Part shown: piece after piece, positions 58,912 through 64,000 of the stretch | How positions within the stretch are numbered: the stretch's first letter is position 1 | Layout of the letters: the number at the start of each line of letters is the position of its first letter | NCBI RefSeq assembly: GCF_030867095.1 | Contig: NC_081835.1 | Span: 21,398,501-21,462,500 of the forward strand | Direction: 5' to 3' | Source of the DNA: Alligator mississippiensis | Taxonomy: Eukaryota > Chordata > Crocodylia > Alligatoridae | Length of the DNA stretch: 64,000 nt | Notes under the pieces: model-generated | Told to the model about the DNA's origin: nothing | What the model saw: the letters and a program-made list of their open reading frames with translations, nothing else | The model's database searches: none | Position numbers and translations under genes: made by a program

Positions 58912-58985
58912 TATATATATCTTATATATATAAATATATATATTTTTATATATATGTGTATATACATATATATATGTGTGTCATT
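58912..58985. repeat. (TA)n-rich microsatellite
   Basis: Alternating TA with TATG interruptions over about 70 bases, ending in TATATATATGTGTG. Confidence 0.85.
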
Positions 58986-59185
58986 GGGTGTCAGGTTCAA
59001 AGTAATTTTCCCTGGAAACTTTTCCTCCAGGCCTATCTATTGCTTCTGTCCAAAAACTGTTATTCTGACTGAATCCTCCACATTACATAGGGCAGACCTC
59101 AGATTATAGGTTTTATGCCAAACACTGATATAATATATTTATTCTCCTTATCTCCCTCATAAATTACTCCTTCCTACAGTGAACG

Positions 59186-59225
59186 CCCCCCCCCCCCCCC
59201 CCAACCCAACCAACCAACCAACCAA
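59186..59225. repeat. Poly-C followed by (CCAA)n
   Basis: About 18 C, then AACC/CCAA tetranucleotides to about 59224. Simple repeat. Confidence 0.85.
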
Positions 59226-61130
59226 ACCCCATTGTGGGTAACTAAACTAAGATAAACAGAGAGAACTCCCTGATGTTAGCATGCTTGCTAGGTGTTTTCT
59301 TATAGCCAAGTGTGAATTGAAAATATCTTTCTGTTACACTCTTTCCACATCTGCAAGGCCCATATTTAGAAGATTTCATTAAAAAATATTTCCTCTTATC
59401 ATGTACAGGTTGTGACATAAGCCAGGTATTTGTTAATCCTAACATGCAATCTTTATTAAGGGCACATTTTAATTTACACAGCGCAACTAAACTGAAGTAA
59501 TTGTTTTACCTGGTCTTTATATGGTATTTGTCCCAAATCAAATCAGCCAAATCAAATCCAAATCCATGTAAATCATTCAAGAACCATATGTGGCCCTGCT
59601 ACTGGCAAGCATCCTCCATCCCCACCTGGGGTTTCAAATACTTCCAAATCCTTTGGCAGGCATCCAATTTGCAAGCCCAGGCCCGGAGGCTTGGTGTGTG
59701 AGTGCCCCTGAGTTTCATTTGCCCTCTCCTATGTGGCTGCAAGAACAAGCTAGGGAGGAGTCTTCCATTTCTATGAAGTTGATGTGTAGCCGAGATGATC
59801 CCACTGGAAGTGAGAGTGGGCATTGTGATGGGTGTATGATTCTGTAACTGTGTTTTGTGTTTTGAAGGCTGGTAGACGATTTGTAGTGTATTTCTGTCTG
59901 TCTATCTAGAAATATATTTTTCCAGAAAAAAAGTGTTTTATAGTCATGATCAGTGTTGGACTTATTTAATCAACTTCATAGTTGGTTTCCATTACATACT
60001 GCTTTTTGCAGCATTTTAATGATAGATAATGTATTCAATGAAGTTTCTTTCTATGCAATTATAAGATGAAGGGCTTTTTCCCCATGCTGACTGGGGAGTG
60101 GGGAACCTCATTTTGCATTCAAGTAAATATGGTATATATTTGCTGAACTGGAGCCACAGGATCATATTATCAGCTGTGCACTATCCTGTCAGCTGTTTGC
60201 TGCATCTGGCCACAAACGAAATATTCTTGCATTGTATAACCTGTATAAGTTACACTTATACTAGGGACATTTGTACAAAAATGAGAAGTTGTAGTCCTTA
60301 TTTACTGTTTTCTTGGAATGGTTATCCATGTGACCATTTGAAGCGTCGTTTTGTTTATTCATCTTAGTTTTTAAATGTTCAGTATTTGGGAATGGATGAC
60401 CTGACTAGAATGCCAGGCTGTTTACCTCACTGGTCTGGGAGACAGTAGATTCTGGGAGCTGGAGAATGAGAGAGCCTGTGGGAGGTTCTTGTGGACAATG
60501 TTGGCCTTCCTTGGACCCTCCAAGCTTTAATGCTGACTTTTCTGTGGTTCTGTGGCTGGCTGTTATATCCAACAGTGCAGAGGAATCTGTGAGGAATTCT
60601 TTGGGGAGTTTTCCTGGCAAAATGTTCCTTCTATTTATTTTATTCTAAAATAGGAAAAATGTGAGCCAATATTAAAACATCATAGTATTAGGATAATTTT
60701 GGTGGCAAAATCTCATCAGACTATGTTAATAAAGCAGGAAAATTGCGAAGTAGTATTGAAAAATACCTGAAGATGTCTCCACTAATGAGCCTCGGGCATT
60801 TGAATAAATCTTGGTGACTCACATATGACTGATAATTAGAAAATCATCCTGGTAACATTATCAATATAGGAAGATTCAGCCACTGCCCAGGGGTACAACA
60901 GGAGACTTACACAGTTCTTTTTCCCTAGGCTTTATTTCTTTATTTATACATTAAACGGACAGAAAATCCTGATTTGTATTCCATGATTAAGACAAAGTAC
61001 TGAAGGTCAAGCATGGAAAAAATGTGGGGTTGAGGGTTTTCAATTGGAGAATTGGGGTTTTTAAACAAAGAAAATAGGGATCCATGCTAATCATGTCCAC
61101 AGTAAATATGTCTGGTTATGTTCACCACTA
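59226..61130. other. AT-rich noncoding, no feature seen
   Basis: No supported gene or repeat family in about 1.9 kb. Overlapping 66-85 codon frames near 59500-59850 lack motifs. Confidence 0.4.
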
Positions 61131-61132
61131 TT

Positions 61133-61633
61133 AGGGTGCACAAAACTAATAAACTCCAGAGCAACATAGTACTTGTAAATATAGAGCATTTTTACACATG
61201 CATGCACCACAGTGCCAGCCGCCTTGAAAAGTGACCAAGGCTGCAACTCACACAGTTGTATAAGTGGTGAAATGCATGTCAGTACTGAGAAAATGGTGGC
61301 ACCACAATTTTGAACTAAAACACCTTGGAGGTGTTTTAGTTCAAAAGCTCACCACCACCATTTTCTGCGCACTGATGCACGTTTTGCTGCTTATACAACT
61401 GCACATGGCACAATGTAGTTCACCTCAGCTCATGTGCAGAGCAGACTCGATTAATCGAGTCTGACTGACCTCCCCCAAGGCTCCCTGCCAGCTGGGGCTG
61501 TGCCACCACAACTCAACGTGCTGTGGTCCTGGGTACACGTGTAAACATGGTGCCCGGGAGCAATAAACTCTAGTGTGAACTGCACCAGTGTTTATTGATA
61601 TTAATATTATTAATATCACATGTAGACACACCC
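61133..61633. mobile_element. Foldback DNA element with 72-bp hairpin
   Basis: Left end AGGGTGCACAAAACTAATAA and right end ending TGTAGACACACCC, whose reverse complement starts GGGTGTGTCTACATG. The striking feature is an inverted repeat with arms 61253-61324 and 61330-61401, nearly perfect, separated by only 5 bases; tip sequence CACCTTGGAGGTG. Beyond it is an 18-base perfect palindrome GACTCGATTAATCGAGTC at 61444-61461, and near the right end TATTAATATTATTAATATC. No coding sequence, so mobilised in trans if at all. Confidence 0.8.
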
Positions 61634-61639
61634 ATTATG

Positions 61640-62380
61640 ACCTCATTTTGAAAGGTGTAAGACCTCTTTGTCTCTCATAGTTTCCATTCAAGTTACATGT
61701 GCATAGGCACCTAATAAGAAAACTTGTATGTTCTATTTATTTGTCTGGCTTTCTTTTTAAATTATGATGCATTTTTGTTTTAGCTATTTTATTCTATAAT
61801 ATCTTTTCTACTGGATGAATAGCTCATTAGAAACTTTTGAATATTTAATATTTTTCATATATACTGGGTGAACAGAAGGAGGCTTGTAAACCTGTCTTAT
61901 GACTTGGTGCCATGAACTGGTATAATAAAGCACCTAATCTTCACAGTGCATAGTAAGGGATAGCAAGGGAGGGAAGAGGCAACTTGCATATTATAGATAA
62001 AGTTTGGGACTGTCTCAATGCACATGGTGTTTTCATGTGCCAGTAACATTGAACAGACACAAATAGTAAATATATGATCAAGGTACCAAACTGACCTTGA
62101 AATAACTGAGAATGATAAACAATTATTCTATATAATGGATTTTTCATTCTGTATCTTATTGTAGTTCTGCTTTGTGCAGTCTGTGCAAAAATATTATAAA
62201 TTCTGTCTCCCTGGTAAGACTCTCAGTAGCCTGCATGTCTGTTACAGGCAAGAAGCCTCCCCTGGTTTCTGAATTTGCCATCTGTGAATCTCATTCCAAA
62301 TGTATTACTTTTGCAGGAGCAGTCAAAAGTTCTGATCAGGACTGGTGCTTAGTTATGCTGGGTACTCTGAATTCAGGCCT
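61640..62380. other. Noncoding; weak open segment
   Basis: The 84-codon frame at 62172-62426 runs from AT-rich DNA into the next foldback element and includes its first bases, so it is not a natural coding unit. Nothing else supported. Confidence 0.4.
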
Positions 62381-62382
62381 AC

Positions 62383-62699
62383 AGGGTGTCTTTACACATG
62401 GTATGGGGGGGGGGAGGCGGCTTTAATTAGAGTGGCTCTCAAGCACTTGCAGCATCTCATGTATTCAGCATCCTGCACTTCAACATGGTGGCAGGGGCGC
62501 TTTAAAGCTCGTTAGAGAAGCTTTAGTTAAAGCGCCTCCGCTGCCACTTTGAAGCACAGGGACACTGAATACATGAGATGTGGAGGCTGGTGGAGCACAC
62601 TGATTAGCACACTCCAGCAGGTTTGATTAATTGAGTCTGCTCTGATGCACTGTAATTACAGTACATCGGATCACCGTCCTTGCACATCTCCAGGCACCC
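62383..62699. mobile_element. Foldback DNA element, family F, copy 2
   Basis: Same family as 50842-51172 but in the opposite orientation. Left end AGGGTGTCTTTACACATGG, right end CTCCAGGCACCC. The core is an inverted repeat, 62453-62510 against 62518-62580, with CATCTCATGTATTCAG mirrored by CTGAATACATGAGATG. To the right are ACACTGATTAGCACACTCC and TTGATTAATTGAGTCTGC, the family signature, and a small palindrome TGTAATTACA. No coding sequence. Confidence 0.78.
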
Positions 62700-63045
62700 A
62701 TACCCTATAAACTTAGTTACAATCTAATGTAAGGTAGTAAGCAGGAGGGAAGATTAGGTGCTTTATTATTGCCATAACTATCTCTTTCCCAAAGTCTGAG
62801 CCGCAGTGGAACCCTTTTAACCTTTATCACAAGGCTGAAGCATTTCCTAAATATTTGTTTAATATAGCGATGTTTAATCTGTAAGTCATCTGGCCAAAAT
62901 TTGTTTGTCTGGTCATATATGTTGTAACAGCAGGATGCTTCAGCCCATAGACCAGTAAGCTGGCATATGATTTTCCCTCATGCTGCCTCAGATAGGGACC
63001 TTTCATAGTGAAAAAGGAAGTTGTGTTAAAGTCTCCTAACACAGT
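62700..63045. other. Noncoding, no feature seen
   Basis: About 350 bases between a foldback element and a CR1 fragment, with no recognised content. Confidence 0.4.
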
Positions 63046-63049
63046 TAAA

Positions 63050-63780
63050 AAAGTAGTAGGGAGATAGAGAATTGTCTTAGGGAGAAAACCGCTGGAGGCA
63101 GCTTAGCAGGAATGATTCAATGTGAGCAGTGTGCGTGGTGCCCTACTGGAGGTGTCTCAGGGAGCAGGCAAGAGAGCTGCAGGAGGAGGTGGAGAGGCTC
63201 CAAGGCATTCTCTGCTGTGAGGAGTTCATCGATTCAGTGTTGGAAGAGACCTCCAGGACTGTGGAGGAAGAACTGCCAAAGGCAGCACGAGAGAAGGGAG
63301 AGGACATAGACTCTGAGGAAGGTGGAAGCTGGAAACTTGTGACCTCTGTCAGCAAGCAGAAATCTCCACCTGCACCAGTTCTCCTGGACAACAGATAGGG
63401 AGCCCTGGCAACAGAGGGGGAGGAGCACGTTCCATTGGTGGTGGAGGACAGACCAGGCCTCCCCAAGGTGGGAAAGTTCAAGACTACCACCACCAAGTAG
63501 AAGTGATGGGTGGTGGTGGTTGGAGACTCCATTCTTCCTGGGACAGGGGCATCCATCTGCTGACCTGACCTGTGGTCTCAGGAGGTTTGCTGCCTGCCTG
63601 GAGCCCGGATCCAAGATGTCATGCAGGGATTACCGAGACTCATCTGGCCCTCTGATTACTACCCCATGCTGCTCATCCATGTGGGCACCAATGATACTGC
63701 CAGGGGAGAACCTGAGCAGATCAAAAGTGACTACAGGGCTCTGGGGGTACTTGTACGCAAGCATGGAGGCTGCTTCAACA
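63050..63780 (+). mobile_element. CR1 LINE ORF1 fragment (esterase region)
   Basis: A + strand copy of CR1 ORF1. Early part: CEQCAWCPTGG (zinc-ligand-like CxxC), then a coiled-coil type segment ELQEEVERLQGILCCEE. The later frame has VVVGDSILPGTGASI, GARIQDVMQGL and YYPMLLIHVGTNDTARG, the GDS and GTND motifs of the SGNH-type esterase found in CR1 ORF1 proteins. Frameshifts and stops (for example near 63400) break the reading frame. The copy ends at about 63780 against a foldback-element fragment, so ORF2 is absent. Confidence 0.88.
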
Positions 63781-63860
63781 TGCTGTAATTACAGCACTTT
63801 GGAGTAGACTCGATTAATCAAGTTTGCTAGAGTGGCAATTACCGTGCTCCAGCAGTGTGA
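63781..63860. mobile_element. Foldback family F, truncated copy 3
   Basis: TGTAATTACAGCACTTTGG, GTAGACTCGATTAATCAAG and GCAATTACCGTGCTCCAGC match the outer segment of the elements at 50.9, 61.4 and 62.6 kb. Terminal and hairpin parts are missing. It directly abuts the CR1 ORF1 fragment, so it broke that copy or was joined to it by deletion. Confidence 0.65.
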
Positions 63861-64000
63861 GAGTGTGAGGTACCTGTCGGAGCGTTCATTTTCCATGATC
63901 CTGTTTAATTTGATATGAGAGAGGTTACTGCATATGTTTACTATCAAGTGAATCTGTATTTGCTGGCATACAAATTTATTGCTCTGGAAATAGACCAATA

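Noticed and set aside
62172..62426. 84-codon frame as a gene
   Set aside because: Its end lies inside the foldback element starting at 62383, so it is a chance read-through.
1..64000. CRISPR arrays, operons, phage or plasmid features
   Set aside because: Composition, LINEs, splice signals and CpG island all indicate vertebrate nuclear DNA; the tandem repeats lack regular spacers.

Overview
The window looks like ordinary, repeat-dense nuclear DNA from a non-mammalian amniote, most likely a crocodilian, with a turtle as the main alternative. It is AT-rich, with sparse CpG outside one island. CR1 LINEs, Penelope-like elements, a Ty3/gypsy remnant, many short hAT-type elements with 8-bp target duplications and several hairpin-rich DNA elements supply the recognisable sequence. 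I see no Alu, B1 or L1. The species call is inference from repeat content, not from a diagnostic gene.

No complete protein-coding gene is visible. The best gene signal is a CpG island at about 14.1-14.83 kb. It contains a strong splice donor on the + strand (GT at 14457), which suggests a TATA-less promoter and a noncoding first exon. Downstream, three open segments at 34.6-35.45 kb, two of them bounded by plausible splice sites, and isolated exon-like segments at 37.8 and 53.5 kb are candidate exons, but none matches a protein I recognise and the two bounded segments are not in compatible phase. A 60-codon open frame followed by a polyadenylation signal (5.32-5.64 kb) may be a terminal exon of an upstream gene or chance.

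Layout: 1.35-1.85 kb multi-hairpin element; 3.4-4.64 kb GC-rich LTR-like repeat; 5.71-8.32 kb long decayed + strand CR1 interrupted by a 0.3-kb GC-rich insertion; 10.51-10.80 kb palindromic MITE; 10.9-11.52 kb CR1 3' end on the - strand; 11.6-12.1 kb hAT; 14.1-14.8 kb CpG island; 17-24 kb Penelope-like fragments, including an inverted copy, and a nested hAT; 25.7-27.5 kb hAT plus gypsy pol fossil; 28.5-29.2 kb Penelope-like element with a GIY-YIG coding remnant and a 12-bp target duplication; 34.6-35.5 kb exon-like cluster; 35.6-37.1 kb two hAT elements around a minisatellite-bearing repeat; 42.9-43.86 kb and 46.7-48 kb GC-rich repeat copies; 50.8-51.2, 54.5-55.2, 61.1-61.6, 62.4-62.7 and 63.8 kb foldback elements; 56.6 kb L2-like fossil; 57.8-58.4 kb CTCF-like motif pair and G-rich minisatellite; 63.05-63.78 kb CR1 ORF1 fragment.

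The notable biology is transposon architecture rather than a new gene system: related foldback DNA elements with long internal inverted repeats and a shared palindromic motif, Penelope-like copies in inverted arrangement, and composite insertions of one repeat in another. The rest is unannotated AT-rich intergenic or intronic sequence with simple repeats.
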